64,000 nt of DNA from Cohnella luojiensis (GTDB lineage: Bacteria > Bacillota > Bacilli > Paenibacillales > Paenibacillaceae). Below are positions 43,001-51,678 of this stretch, piece after piece. The notes under the pieces were generated by a model that saw only the letters and a program-made list of their open reading frames with translations, did no database searches and was not told the origin of the DNA. Position 1 is the stretch's first letter. Each line of letters begins with the position of its first letter. The position numbers and the translations under genes are program-made. Location of the stretch: contig NZ_SOMN01000004.1 of assembly GCF_004564235.1 (NCBI RefSeq), positions 1 to 64,000 on the forward strand, in the 5' to 3' direction.

Positions 43001-44681
43001 CCCAGTAGTCCGGCGATAGACGAATGCCCTCCAGCCTTCCGATATCCGTCGTGTAGTCCAGGAAAATCCCCGTGTTAAGCGCCGTCCCGTATACGTTCTT
43101 AAGGTAATGCAGCTCATTCCATGCCGGGCCTATTTTGACTCCGTTATAGGAGTTAACCAACGTGACGTTCTCGACGGTAGCGCTATCCCCTGATAGCTGT
43201 TCGATCGTCCATGGATATGCGTTCGGCGCGCCGAGCTGTTGCTCGGGATACCATACGGACAGGTTAGTCACCCCGCTAGCCTGCTGCAATTGGATGAAGC
43301 TCGTATCGTCCGCGTTCCCGCGCCCGGCGTAAGCTTGCAGCACGGTGCCTTCCACCGCCCCGCCCGTTTCCGGACCGTTCCAATCGCCCCGAAGCGTCAC
43401 TCCCGTAGGAACGAAAAGCGTACCCGCGATCCTATAACGTCCGGACGGTACGAACACGACTCCGCCCCCATTGTTCCCCGCGGCGTCAAGCACGTCTTGT
43501 ATGGCCCGCGTATCGTCCGTTACTCCGTCTCCCGCCGCGCCGAATTCCGCGACGTTATAATCCGCGAGCACGATATCGTCTGTCGCATAATCCGTCGTTA
43601 TAATCTGCGTATTCTTCTCGATAATCACCTTCGTCACCTTCTTCACCGTCACCGAAGCGACTCTCAGATCGGGATTATTGGCCGGCGAACCCGCACCGTC
43701 CACCGCGAGCCTGAAATCCCCGCCGTTCGTCCGGTTGGCGAACTTCGCATCGGATAGCTTGAACGTATGCGTCTTCCACAAGCCCGTATTCTTATAAGTA
43801 AATAGAGGAGAGTCCTTGAACGAAGCGGATACCGCATCGTATTGAAGCGCGAAACTTCCGCTGCCTTGATCGTAATACTCGACGGTCACGAGAACGTCTT
43901 TGTCCGTGTTGTCGTAAAGATAACCGTCATCGACATTCATGTATAAGTACGAGATACCCGAGGCGCGATTCGTCTGCCAATAGGTTTTGCCGTTATCCGT
44001 CCCGGTTTGCAATCCCGCTCCCGCATCTCCCGCTCTTGGCGAAATGCCTTGCTCGATCGGCACTTCCCCAAGCGTGACGCTCACTTGCTCGGGAGGAGCC
44101 GGTTTCGGCATCTTCGTGACGGTGACGGAAGCGACCTTCAAGTCTTCGTTCGTCGAAGCGCTGGCCCCTCCGCCCTCGATTCCTAACCGGAAATCGGAGC
44201 CGCCCGTACGGTTGGCGAACTTGGCATCGCTCAACTGGAACGTATACGTTTTCCACGCGTTGCTGTCTCCGTATTGGAACAGCGGAGCATCCTTGAATTC
44301 CGCCGACTCGGAGTCGTATTGCAGGACCATTTTACCGTTGCCCGCATCGTAGTAATCCACGGCCACCTGCACGTTATAGTCGGCGTTATCGAACAGGAAG
44401 TTATCGTCCACGTTCATGTAGAAGTACACCGTACCGGTTAGCTTATCCGTCTGCCAGTACGTCTTTCCGTCGACCGTTCCGGTCTGCAGCCCATCCGGGT
44501 TATCCCCCGCTCTTGCCTGAATGCCGTTTTCCGATGGCGTCTCCCCCAACGTGATGCTAACGGCGTCTTCGCTGGCTTGGGCTTGGGAGGGATGCAGATT
44601 TAAACTCGAGGTCACCAGTAAAATAACGAGCAAATAGACGAGAGCGGCCCGAAAGGGATGTTGATAAGGTTTCATATTCAC
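40032..44681 (-). CDS. Very large secreted pectate-lyase-superfamily protein with CBM9-like C-terminus
   Basis: An exported protein of about 1549 residues. A signal peptide ends near SQAQASED. Two copies of a roughly 150-residue jelly-roll-like domain follow (about 35-190 and 195-340; both contain GLQTGT, KTYWQT, YLYMNVDD and FRLxxxGxG). Then two right-handed beta-helix regions of the Pectate_lyase_3 type start with AEFGAAGDGVTDDTRAIQDVLDAAG (about 375) and with VTAAPYNADDTGAADVSAIV (about 800). A final domain (about 1330-1510) with VKWDNRNLYFTVSVKDDTHFQ resembles CBM9. Catalytic residues cannot be assigned. The GTG at 44681 follows AAGGAGG; an ATG two codons later is also possible. Likely substrate: pectic or uronate polysaccharide. 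Confidence 0.82.
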   Translation of the reverse strand: MNMKPYQHPFRAALVYLLVILLVTSSLNLHPSQAQASEDAVSITLGETPSENGIQARAGDNPDGLQTGTVDGKTYWQTDKLTGTVYFYMNVDDNFLFDNADYNVQVAVDYYDAGNGKMVLQYDSESAEFKDAPLFQYGDSNAWKTYTFQLSDAKFANRTGGSDFRLGIEGGGASASTNEDLKVASVTVTKMPKPAPPEQVSVTLGEVPIEQGISPRAGDAGAGLQTGTDNGKTYWQTNRASGISYLYMNVDDGYLYDNTDKDVLVTVEYYDQGSGSFALQYDAVSASFKDSPLFTYKNTGLWKTHTFKLSDAKFANRTNGGDFRLAVDGAGSPANNPDLRVASVTVKKVTKVIIEKNTQIITTDYATDDIVLADYNVAEFGAAGDGVTDDTRAIQDVLDAAGNNGGGVVFVPSGRYRIAGTLFVPTGVTLRGDWNGPETGGAVEGTVLQAYAGRGNADDTSFIQLQQASGVTNLSVWYPEQQLGAPNAYPWTIEQLSGDSATVENVTLVNSYNGVKIGPAWNELHYLKNVYGTALNTGIFLDYTTDIGRLEGIRLSPDYWANSGLPGAPSRQQLFDYMTTHAEGIVMGRSDWEYMSDVRISGFKTGMRVTTRTGSTETANAQFYRLRIEDCNVALKIEGVNGYGLLITDSSFEANVGTSPIAIHATEGFQTIVQFNNVTIGGSPLNAVVNEGDGVLSFENSSIDAWNDLAGGYAIVAESGSLILGQTEFAKAGHHVSLGSDAKIITSVNSGNEGTLDLLNNSLAAEVKIDRDSDYSLEPLPAVAQLDIAVQPKPNGNQLFDVTAAPYNADDTGAADVSAIVQQALSDAGTSGGGTVYLPAGIYRIEQPITVPTGVELRGSWDVPHHTIGGGSVIFTNHGEGDTGAIPLISLEADSGIRGLNVYYDQQNWNAIKAYGWTIQGKGHGVYAIDTTLVDSYLGIDFGTYDTSGHYIDYVAGSPLKEGIYIGGGSSGGIVRNVQFNPHYAGRSTYPNRPMNTDSDKIWNYQKENLDAFRIGNATGETIFNTFVYGSLYGIHFVAENGQGPEAVVIGHGTDGSKKGVYVEGAGAGGLSFVNTELVSMSTSDKVYVTVGDQFDSEVTFHNTSMWGDTTRSFDIFAGKVRIQQSNLTVVGQIGVNAIGGDITLYDSYFQQAGTTHVYAGPDIERLRVTNNLFNGGIKLDNQAPAKVTGTNVVPISLDLTVTPFDAEHPENTNAALELRNLSIAQPVKGMIELIHPVEYKSKMIPVRFQDLGIGSTLTIPLPYIGSDIAKFKVTLEDGYAYTTSVRLGQTFAVQEQLKKPDAPPVLLNSIDQYASVGGQWGGVNDLSAQANVKWDNRNLYFTVSVKDDTHFQSWQNGDIWQGDSIQIGIDPSRKDGSSSQNVSEMGFALSNDGTTSAWRWRAPTGVTAGALSNAQANIVRDENTATTIYTIAIPIAELHGPGFVFSPNDPIGFTLLVNENDGAGRSGFLEYNKGIGSSKDATTFGDLHLLAGEFSKIQSKSAVKAVLMAAQQRTVTAIDTARNFLNLLLDNVTKNLLDAKLKAIFPKK

Positions 44682-44720
44682 GATTTCCTCCTTATTTTCC
44701 GTGGGGTTAGGTTTGGCGGG

Positions 44721-44760
44721 CAAGAAAAGCCGGCCTCTGGCGGAAGGTCGGCTTTTCTTG
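44721..44760. terminator. Terminator between solute-binding protein 1 and the pectate-lyase-like gene
   Basis: A 15-bp stem (44721-44735 with 44746-44760, one G-U) and 10-nt loop, with A and T runs built into the arms. It would separate the importer genes from the lyase gene, at least partly. Confidence 0.85.
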
Positions 44761-44765
44761 GTGTG

Positions 44766-46349
44766 TTATTTCTTTGCGGCTAAGTAAGCATCGATTTGTT
44801 TCTGGGCTTCGGCGATGATCTTGTCGAGTCCGTTGTTCTTCTGTTTCTCTATATAGTCGGCCACGGAACCATCGACGTCTTTGACGACGCCGAACTCTAT
44901 CGGCTTGCCGAACTCCTCGTAGGTTTGGTCGCGCTTGGCAACCTCGTTCTTAATGTTGTCTTCGGCGATGAACAAACCGTCTACCGGCGAATTCACGTTA
45001 ACCGGCAAGCTGGCGAATTCGGCTTCCTTCAGCCAGAAATCCTTCGGATACGTCTGGTTCGGACGCATGTATTGCGGCTTCCAGAACGCCCATTGACCTC
45101 CCCACTCCATGTAATTGCTCGTCGTGAACTGCATGCCTTCCGGATATTCCGCCACGTCTCCGTTAAGCACGTAAGTTTTTCCTTCGATACCGTACTGCAC
45201 GAGGTCGTACAGCACCTGATCCGTCTCCATCATGTCCAGGAAGCGAAGAACGCGGTCGGGGTGCTCGGAATTGCGATTGATGGCGAGCACGTTCGCAAGC
45301 GCCGTCCTGTTGACGTATCTTTTATCCGGGTAGAGCAACGACATCTGGTGTTTATAGGAAGGATCCGCAAAACCGGGATCGGCGTAAGCCCATTCGTGCG
45401 AAGTCATCGTAAACAACGTTTTGCCGTTTCTCCATTGATCCGCTCCGTTTTCCTTATCGATCATCGCGTCGCGGTTGAGAATTCTATCGTCGTACCACTT
45501 CTTCGTCATCTTCGATGCTTCCAGGTAGAACGGCTGCTGCTCGATCGGTTGTATTTTGATTTCCGGGTCGTTCAAATAAAAGCCCATTTGATGAAATCCA
45601 AGATCGACCCATTCGTCGCGGGTTTGATAGATCGCTAGGGACGTCGTACGGGACAGCTTCTCGTTCGGATACGCGGCCTTCAGCTCATGGAGCAGGGCAT
45701 CGACGTCCTCGATCGTTCGGACCGAATCCGGCGATCGCGTTATGCCGGCCTTCTCGGCCAAATCGACGCGCCAACCCGCGTAATTCCGCTGGTTCATCTT
45801 CATCGTCCACGGAAGTCCGACGATTTGTCCATTGATCGTTGCCGCCTCTAGCGTTCCTTGCTCCTGGTACTTCTTGTTAAGATTAGGCGCGTACTTGGGC
45901 AACAGATCGTTCAGGGCCATATAAGAGCCTTTTGCTGCCATTTGCTTGTAGCTCAACCAATCGCCGTCGAAATTGAGATCCCATTTGTCTCCCGACGCGG
46001 CCATAACCAGCATCTTATCCTTGAAATCTCCGAAAGGGATAAAGTTGATGTTGAATTTGACGTTCAACCCTTTTCCCTTGACGTATTCACTGACTTTCTC
46101 CCATACCTCGTCGGTCGCAGCTTTCTTATCGCCGCCGAAGTAGAACTTGAGAGTAACCTCTTCCTCATCTTTCGGAGGCTCTTCCGATCCGGAGGCCGAC
46201 GGAGAAGCCCCGCTGGCACTAACGCTGTCGCTTGCGGATTCCTTGCTCGAATCGGCATTATTATTGCCGCCGCTGCATGCCGCCAGGGCTAGCATGAGAA
46301 CTAATATGGCTATTGCGATGACAGGCAGCTTTGCATGTCTTCTTGACAT
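44766..46349 (-). CDS. Oligosaccharide-binding lipoprotein (paralog 1)
   Basis: A 527-residue lipoprotein. The lipobox is ALAAC, and a Ser/Ala/Glu-rich linker follows. The binding fold starts VTLKFYFGGDKKAATDEVWEKV. Long solute-binding proteins paired with LplB/LplC-type permeases usually bind pectic oligosaccharides, for example YtcQ in Bacillus. It is closely similar to the protein encoded at 48505-50022; many blocks (QEQGTLEAATINGQIVGLPW, ENGADQWRNGKTLFTMTSHEWA, MQFTTSNYMEW, YKQM) are near-identical. It is the last transport gene of the module. Confidence 0.9.
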   Translation of the reverse strand: MSRRHAKLPVIAIAILVLMLALAACSGGNNNADSSKESASDSVSASGASPSASGSEEPPKDEEEVTLKFYFGGDKKAATDEVWEKVSEYVKGKGLNVKFNINFIPFGDFKDKMLVMAASGDKWDLNFDGDWLSYKQMAAKGSYMALNDLLPKYAPNLNKKYQEQGTLEAATINGQIVGLPWTMKMNQRNYAGWRVDLAEKAGITRSPDSVRTIEDVDALLHELKAAYPNEKLSRTTSLAIYQTRDEWVDLGFHQMGFYLNDPEIKIQPIEQQPFYLEASKMTKKWYDDRILNRDAMIDKENGADQWRNGKTLFTMTSHEWAYADPGFADPSYKHQMSLLYPDKRYVNRTALANVLAINRNSEHPDRVLRFLDMMETDQVLYDLVQYGIEGKTYVLNGDVAEYPEGMQFTTSNYMEWGGQWAFWKPQYMRPNQTYPKDFWLKEAEFASLPVNVNSPVDGLFIAEDNIKNEVAKRDQTYEEFGKPIEFGVVKDVDGSVADYIEKQKNNGLDKIIAEAQKQIDAYLAAKK

Positions 46350-46402
46350 TAAAACCTCTCCCCTTCGTTTTGTTGTATACAATACAGCCGAAGCTGGCAT
46401 TG

Positions 46403-47287
46403 TCATCCTTTGACCGCCCCTACCATCAAGCCTTTAACGAAATACCGTTGTAGGAAGGGGTATAGGAAAATGATCGGGCCGATCGTAACGACGGTAAGCG
46501 CCATCTTGATCGATTCCGAAGGCAGTTGAGATGCGATCCGCTGAATGTCCATTGCGTTGCTGGAGCTCCTAAGAAACTCGACGTTGGATATCAGCGTGCG
46601 AAGCAATAGCTGCAAGGGCTGAAGCTCTTGCTTATCCACGAACATCAATCCCAAGAACCAATCGTTCCAGTAGTTCAGGGAAATGAACAGGCCAATCGTC
46701 GCGAGTACCGGCTTGGCGAGAGGGACGATAAGCTGCGCGTAGATCCTGAACTCGCCGGCGCCGTCCATTTTCGCCGATTCGTGCAAGTCTTCCGGCATGG
46801 ACATCATGAAGTTGCGGATCAGGAACATGTTGAATGCATTGGCGAGCGGAGGCAGGATCATCGCCCATATCGTATCCTTCAGTTCAAGGTACCTGACGCA
46901 GATGATGTACCAGGGTACCAAGCCCCCATTGAAAAGAATCGTAACGATCGCATAGATGGATAGTGCGTTACGGTATCTGAACGAACGCCTGGCCATCGCG
47001 TAAGCGGCCATGCTCGTGACCAGCAAGGAAAGGACCGTTCCGACGACCGTTACGATGACGCTGATCGCATAGGCATCGACGATTCGATGTGAGCCTAGGA
47101 TAAGGATGCGATAGGAATCGAAGGATACCTGTCTGGGAAAGAGCGAATAACCGTAGTCCATAATGTCCTTTTCCGTGCTCAGGGAGCCGGATACGACCAT
47201 GATGAAGGGCAGAAGACAAGACAAGCTGAACAAAGAGATGATTGCGATGATGCCGATCCGGCCTATTGAATATCTCTTGGAGTACAT
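46403..47287 (-). CDS. ABC transporter permease, LplC/YtcP type
   Basis: A 294-residue inner-membrane permease with six predicted helices. The EAA loop is DLHESAKMDGAGEFRIYAQLIVPLAKP (about residues 180-205), and it ends PFLQRYFVKGLMVGAVKG as LplC proteins do. GGAGGTAAGG precedes the ATG. It lies 57 bp after the LplB-type permease and 53 bp before solute-binding protein 1. Confidence 0.9.
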   Translation of the reverse strand: MYSKRYSIGRIGIIAIISLFSLSCLLPFIMVVSGSLSTEKDIMDYGYSLFPRQVSFDSYRILILGSHRIVDAYAISVIVTVVGTVLSLLVTSMAAYAMARRSFRYRNALSIYAIVTILFNGGLVPWYIICVRYLELKDTIWAMILPPLANAFNMFLIRNFMMSMPEDLHESAKMDGAGEFRIYAQLIVPLAKPVLATIGLFISLNYWNDWFLGLMFVDKQELQPLQLLLRTLISNVEFLRSSSNAMDIQRIASQLPSESIKMALTVVTIGPIIFLYPFLQRYFVKGLMVGAVKG

Positions 47288-47344
47288 GGTTCCTTACCTC
47301 CGTTTTCGAATTGGAACAGGCAGCGTCGGGAGCTTCGAATTCCA

Positions 47345-48322
47345 TTAGAAAATCGCGGAATCTTTGTCCGCCCGGCGCGCGACGTAGTTGCTTGCAAGAA
47401 CGAGAACGAACGCGACGATCGATTGAACGAACCCGGCGGCCGAGGCCATGCCGATATCCCCGGATTTGCGAAGGCTGCGGTATACGAATGTATCGATAAC
47501 GTCGGTCGTCGGAAACAGCAGCGCCGCATCCCCGACCATCGCGTAGAACATCCCGAAATCCGCGTTCATGATTCGTCCGACCGCAAGCAGCGTCAAGATC
47601 ATAATCGTCGGCTTTAGCATCGGCAGGCTTATATACCATGTTTGCTGCCATCTGGAAGCCCCGTCTATGGAAGCCGCCTCGTAATAGGAATTGTCTATGC
47701 TCGTGAGCGCCGCCAAGTAAATGATCGTTCCGTAGCCGGTTACTTTCCACCGGACGGCGAGAGTCAGAATGGCCGGCCACAATCCCGCTTCGCTGTAGAA
47801 ATCGATAGGCGCAAACCCAAGGGACTGTATGATCCGGTTAATCGCTCCGCTTTCGAAATTCATCAGATTATAAGCAAATACGCCTACGACGATCCATGAG
47901 ATGAAGAATGGAAGAAAAGTCAGAGATTGCGTGATTCTCTTAAAATACTTGTTCCTGATTTCGTTAAGCAGCAGCGCCAGCCCGACCTCGAAAACCAATC
48001 CTACCGCAATAAACAAAGCATTAAGCAAGATTGTGTTCCGTACCGCCCGGTAAGCCGAGTCCGAGGTAAGCAAATAATCGAAATTGTTCATTATGGGCTG
48101 AGCCCAGTCGCTCCCGAAGATTCCTTTGCTGAAATCGAAATTCTTGAACGCGATGACCAGACCGGCGAGCGGTAAATAGTTAAAAAGAAACAGGAGCGCG
48201 GCGGCGGGTAGAAACATCAGCAGAATCGTTCGATTACGTACAAGCTCGCGAATGACTCCGTTGCTCTTTAGGCGAGTTCGCGTCGAAACGCTTCCGGCTC
48301 CCGTCACGATCTTCATGGCCAT
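47345..48322 (-). CDS. ABC transporter permease, LplB/YteP type
   Basis: A 325-residue inner-membrane permease with six predicted helices. The motif YYEAASIDGASRWQQTWYISLPMLKP (EAA loop) is intact. The family-specific N-terminus NRTILLMFLPAAALLFLFNYLPLAGLVIAFKNFDFSKGIF is clear. The ATG at 48322 is followed two codons later by another possible start. A hairpin terminator and 180 bp separate it from solute-binding protein 2. Confidence 0.9.
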   Translation of the reverse strand: MAMKIVTGAGSVSTRTRLKSNGVIRELVRNRTILLMFLPAAALLFLFNYLPLAGLVIAFKNFDFSKGIFGSDWAQPIMNNFDYLLTSDSAYRAVRNTILLNALFIAVGLVFEVGLALLLNEIRNKYFKRITQSLTFLPFFISWIVVGVFAYNLMNFESGAINRIIQSLGFAPIDFYSEAGLWPAILTLAVRWKVTGYGTIIYLAALTSIDNSYYEAASIDGASRWQQTWYISLPMLKPTIMILTLLAVGRIMNADFGMFYAMVGDAALLFPTTDVIDTFVYRSLRKSGDIGMASAAGFVQSIVAFVLVLASNYVARRADKDSAIF

Positions 48323-48450
48323 CTGCCTTTCTCTCGTGGGATGCTTTAATCATAAATCCGCGTCCCGGCGCTTTCTATGAGTCAAAATTAAACTTTGCTG
48401 GCTAGAATTGTCCCTCTTCCGACATTCGTGCCTCTCGCCGCGACAGAAAA

Positions 48451-48473
48451 AGCCGTCCCGGCGCGGGGCGGCT
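48451..48473 (-). terminator. Terminator/attenuator after solute-binding protein 2
   Basis: A 10-bp stem AGCCGTCCCG (48451-48460) with CGGGGCGGCT (48464-48473), 3-nt loop, then five T residues on the minus strand. It lies between the binding-protein and permease genes, so it probably sets a high binding-protein to permease ratio. Confidence 0.75.
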
Positions 48474-48504
48474 CTTGATCTCTCATTTTTCGATTCCCAA
48501 AACC

Positions 48505-50022
48505 CTAATCTTTATTCGCCATATACTCGTCGACTTGCCTTTGGACCTCGGCGATGATTTTGTCCAATCCGCTTTCCCTCTGCATTCGGGCGTAATTCGC
48601 GACCTCGTGCTCGACGTTATCGGTTTTGCCGAATTCGATCGGTTTTCCGACCTCGTTCGCCAAGCGATCCCTTCTCGCAACCTCGTCCTTGATACGATCG
48701 TCCGAGATTAGAAGCCCGTCTACGGGGGAATTAATATTCATCGGCATGCCAGCGAACTCCGCTTCTTTTACCCAGAAATCTCCGGGGTACGTAGGCGTCG
48801 GGCGCATGAATCGCGGTTTCCAGAACGCCCAGCGGCTATCCCACTCCATGTAGTTGCTTGTTATGTATTGCATTCCCTGGGGATACTCCGCGGCTTCCCC
48901 GGAAAGAACGTACGTCTTTCCCTCGATCCCGTATTGCACGAGATCGTACAGCACCTGATCCGTCTCGATCAAGTCCAAGAACCTGAGAACGAGATCCGGA
49001 TGCTCGGAATTCCGGTTAATGGCTAGCACGTTGGCAAGCGCGGTTCGGTTTACGTGCCTCTTCTCCGGATAAATGAGGGACATTTGCTGGCGGAACGACG
49101 GATCCACGAAACCGGGATCGGCGGTTGCCCACTCGTGGGACGTGATCGTGAACAGCAGCTTCCCGTTCCTCCACTGGTCGGCGCCGTTCTCGTTGTCGAT
49201 GGTCGCATCCCGGTTCAGGATTTTATAATCGTTCCATCTTTTGCTCATGAACGCGGACTCCAAGTAGAAAGGCTGCTGCTCGATCGCTTGAACGGTCATC
49301 TTGGGATCGTTCAGATAGAAGCCTAGACCGTGAAAAGCAAGATCGACCCATTCGTCCCGGGTCAAATACAGCGAGAGCGGAGGAGTTCGGGACAGCTTCA
49401 CGTTGGGAAAAGCATCCTTAAGCTCATGCAAGAGAACATCAAGATCCTCGATCGTTCGGATCGAATTCGGCGGTCGTACGATTCCGGCTTTCTCCGCAAG
49501 ATCGACTCTCCAACCCACGAAAGGCCGTTCGTTCATTTTCAACGTCCACGGTAGTCCCACGATTTCCCCGTTCAAGGTCGCCGCCTCCAACGTTCCTAAT
49601 TCCTCGTACTTGCGGAATAGGTTCGGGGCATATCGGGGAAGGAGATCGTTTAGCGGCAAATAGGACCCCCGTGCGACCATTTGCTTGTAAGACTGCCAAT
49701 CCGCGTCGAAGTTCATGTCCCACTTGTCCCCGGCCGCGGCCTTGATCAACATTTTCTCCTTGAAATCGGTAAACGGGATAAAATGAACATCGAACTTCAC
49801 GTCAAGCCCCTTGGATTGAACGTATTCGCCCACCTTGTTCCACACTTCGTCCGTCGCCGCTTTTTTCTCCCCGCCGAAATAGAACTTTAGCGTGACCTCC
49901 GTTCGCGGCGTCAGGGTAGGAGATTGATCCCCCTGCTTGCTGCACGAGGCCAGAATCATTTCGATCAGCATTAGAGCAGCCATTACGATGATGACGCGGA
50001 TACGGATCTGTATAGTTGGCAT
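48505..50022 (-). CDS. Oligosaccharide-binding lipoprotein (paralog 2)
   Basis: A 505-residue lipoprotein. The lipobox is ILASC. The mature part starts VTLKFYFGGEKKAATDEVWNKV and stays very close to paralog 1 along its length, with insertions only in the linker and a shorter tail. This is a recent duplication within the same importer locus. The ATG at 50022 follows AAAGGGAG. It is the first gene of the module, with its own promoter at 50037-50065. Confidence 0.9.
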   Translation of the reverse strand: MPTIQIRIRVIIVMAALMLIEMILASCSKQGDQSPTLTPRTEVTLKFYFGGEKKAATDEVWNKVGEYVQSKGLDVKFDVHFIPFTDFKEKMLIKAAAGDKWDMNFDADWQSYKQMVARGSYLPLNDLLPRYAPNLFRKYEELGTLEAATLNGEIVGLPWTLKMNERPFVGWRVDLAEKAGIVRPPNSIRTIEDLDVLLHELKDAFPNVKLSRTPPLSLYLTRDEWVDLAFHGLGFYLNDPKMTVQAIEQQPFYLESAFMSKRWNDYKILNRDATIDNENGADQWRNGKLLFTITSHEWATADPGFVDPSFRQQMSLIYPEKRHVNRTALANVLAINRNSEHPDLVLRFLDLIETDQVLYDLVQYGIEGKTYVLSGEAAEYPQGMQYITSNYMEWDSRWAFWKPRFMRPTPTYPGDFWVKEAEFAGMPMNINSPVDGLLISDDRIKDEVARRDRLANEVGKPIEFGKTDNVEHEVANYARMQRESGLDKIIAEVQRQVDEYMANKD

Positions 50023-50036
50023 GCACGCTTCTCCCT

Positions 50037-50065
50037 TTATTAAAACGTATACGTAGGAAATTCAA
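50037..50065 (-). promoter_or_regulatory. Promoter of the LplB/LplC-type importer module
   Basis: On the minus strand TTGAAT (50065 to 50060), a 17-bp spacer and TAATAA (50042 to 50037). The spacer contains the perfect palindrome ACGTATACGT (50045-50054), a likely operator within the promoter. Confidence 0.55.
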
Positions 50066-50107
50066 TGCGGGAATCGAATTTTCCTCCTATTCCGGGAACC
50101 GCAAAAA

Positions 50108-50129
50108 GAGCGGAATCTATCTTCCGCTC
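50108..50129 (-). terminator. Terminator of the nine-gene ABC importer operon
   Basis: An 8-bp perfect stem GAGCGGAA (50108-50115) with TTCCGCTC (50122-50129), followed on the minus strand by five T residues. It is 20 bp after the last operon gene. Confidence 0.85.
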
Positions 50130-50149
50130 CCTAAGATACTGCTAACGCC

Positions 50150-51532
50150 TTACTTCAAGGTTGCCCTCAGCTCCATCGTCTTTTTGTTCCAGGCTTCGGT
50201 CTGCGGAATAATCTCGTTGATGTCGCCTTCGCCGAAAATAATATCGTTCATGATGTTGTTCCAGTTGTATTCGCCCCATCCCGGAATCGTCAGTCCCGGC
50301 TGGATTTTGGCGTTTTCCCGCGCGAGCTGAACGGCCGCGGTATTCTTCCCTTGCCACATCGGCGTTTGTTCATAATAAGCCGTCAATTCGGAATCGACGA
50401 CCGATGCGTTCGCGCCTTGGTCGATCTTCCACTTCTGGGCTTCTTTCGTGAACTGGAAGCTGAGCCACAGGAATGCTTCTTCCTTATGCTTGGATCCGGC
50501 GAGAAGAGCGAGCGGACCGTAGATCGTATATCCCGGCTGGCTCACTTTGCCCCTTGGGAAAGGCAATACGTCCCACTCGAAATTGGCGTTTTTCTTCAAA
50601 TTCGGCAGCACCCAGTCTCCGCCGATCGCGAAGCCGGTTTTACCGTTAATGAAATCGCGAGTGACGTCGCCCTGTTGTGTTGCGGCGGCATTGCTTAATA
50701 AAGAACCGTCCTTCGTCACGAACTCCTTCAGCCATTTCACGTCATTGATGACATCCGGCGTATTCATCATGCTTTGCGTCAAATCCTCGTTCATGTATTG
50801 AAGGTTTGCCGCATGACCGTCGGCGATCGCTTTCGTGCTGAGCAAGCGCATTTGGAACTCGGGTTGCGTCGTCAAGCCGTATTCGCCTGCATCCGGGTTC
50901 GTCAGCTTCTTGGCGATATCGCGGAAATCGTCGTACGTCCAATCGTTAGGCGGCATTTCCAAGCCGTTCTTGGCCAGAAGATCCTTGTTCACCAGAATCC
51001 ACATCGGAACGTCCACCATCGGAACGGCTAGCTTCTTGTTGTTGTACGTCATCGTATCGAAGAATCCGTTCGGGAACGTCACGTCTTGGAAAATGAGATC
51101 TTTCTCGATATACGGGGTCAGATCCTCTATTAAGCCGTTCTGGTCGAACGAGATCAGATCCTGGTCGATCTCCGTCACGTCGGCCGGCGTTCCCGCCGCT
51201 TCCAGCGTAGCGATGATTTCCATGATCGGTTGGCTGTTGACCGGGATTTGCTCGATCGTGATCCATGGGTATTTCTTGTGGAATAACTCGTAAAGCTCAT
51301 TATAAGAATCCTTCCAAGAAATAAATTTCAAGGTCACGGGCTCATGATTCTCCTCGGAAGCCGGTTGGCTGGCCGATTCCGATGCGGGCGCGCTGGCGCT
51401 TGGGCTTGGGCTGGACTCCCCTCCGGTTTCCTTGCCGTTGCCCGCTTCGTTATTGCCCGAGCAAGCGGATAAAATAACGCTAAACACCAATACGATACTT
51501 AACAACCATGCCGTCGAACGTTTGTTTTTCAA
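50150..51532 (-). CDS. Sugar-binding lipoprotein, last gene of the large operon
   Basis: A 460-residue lipoprotein. The lipobox is ILSAC. A Ser/Pro/Glu-rich linker follows, then a family 1 solute-binding fold starting VTLKFISWKDSYNELYELFHKKYPWITIE. Motifs DVTEIDQDLISFDQNGLIEDLTPYI and GKTGFAIGGDWVLPNLKK are typical. The start is TTG, 8 nt after GGAGG. A 146-bp gap separates it from the preceding permease gene. It is the partner of the permeases at 51679-53549. Confidence 0.9.
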   Translation of the reverse strand: MKNKRSTAWLLSIVLVFSVILSACSGNNEAGNGKETGGESSPSPSASAPASESASQPASEENHEPVTLKFISWKDSYNELYELFHKKYPWITIEQIPVNSQPIMEIIATLEAAGTPADVTEIDQDLISFDQNGLIEDLTPYIEKDLIFQDVTFPNGFFDTMTYNNKKLAVPMVDVPMWILVNKDLLAKNGLEMPPNDWTYDDFRDIAKKLTNPDAGEYGLTTQPEFQMRLLSTKAIADGHAANLQYMNEDLTQSMMNTPDVINDVKWLKEFVTKDGSLLSNAAATQQGDVTRDFINGKTGFAIGGDWVLPNLKKNANFEWDVLPFPRGKVSQPGYTIYGPLALLAGSKHKEEAFLWLSFQFTKEAQKWKIDQGANASVVDSELTAYYEQTPMWQGKNTAAVQLARENAKIQPGLTIPGWGEYNWNNIMNDIIFGEGDINEIIPQTEAWNKKTMELRATLK

Positions 51533-51678
51533 TGGTATTTCCTCCCCTGGAATAGTGTTTCATCCTGAATCCGCGATTCTGAATCAATGATTGCCTTGCG
51601 CGTAAGTTAAGCCGTTTGCCGCACTTTCTTCCCCGCGGCACCACCTCCCTTAATGGGTTTGCTTATCCGTCGAACGAT

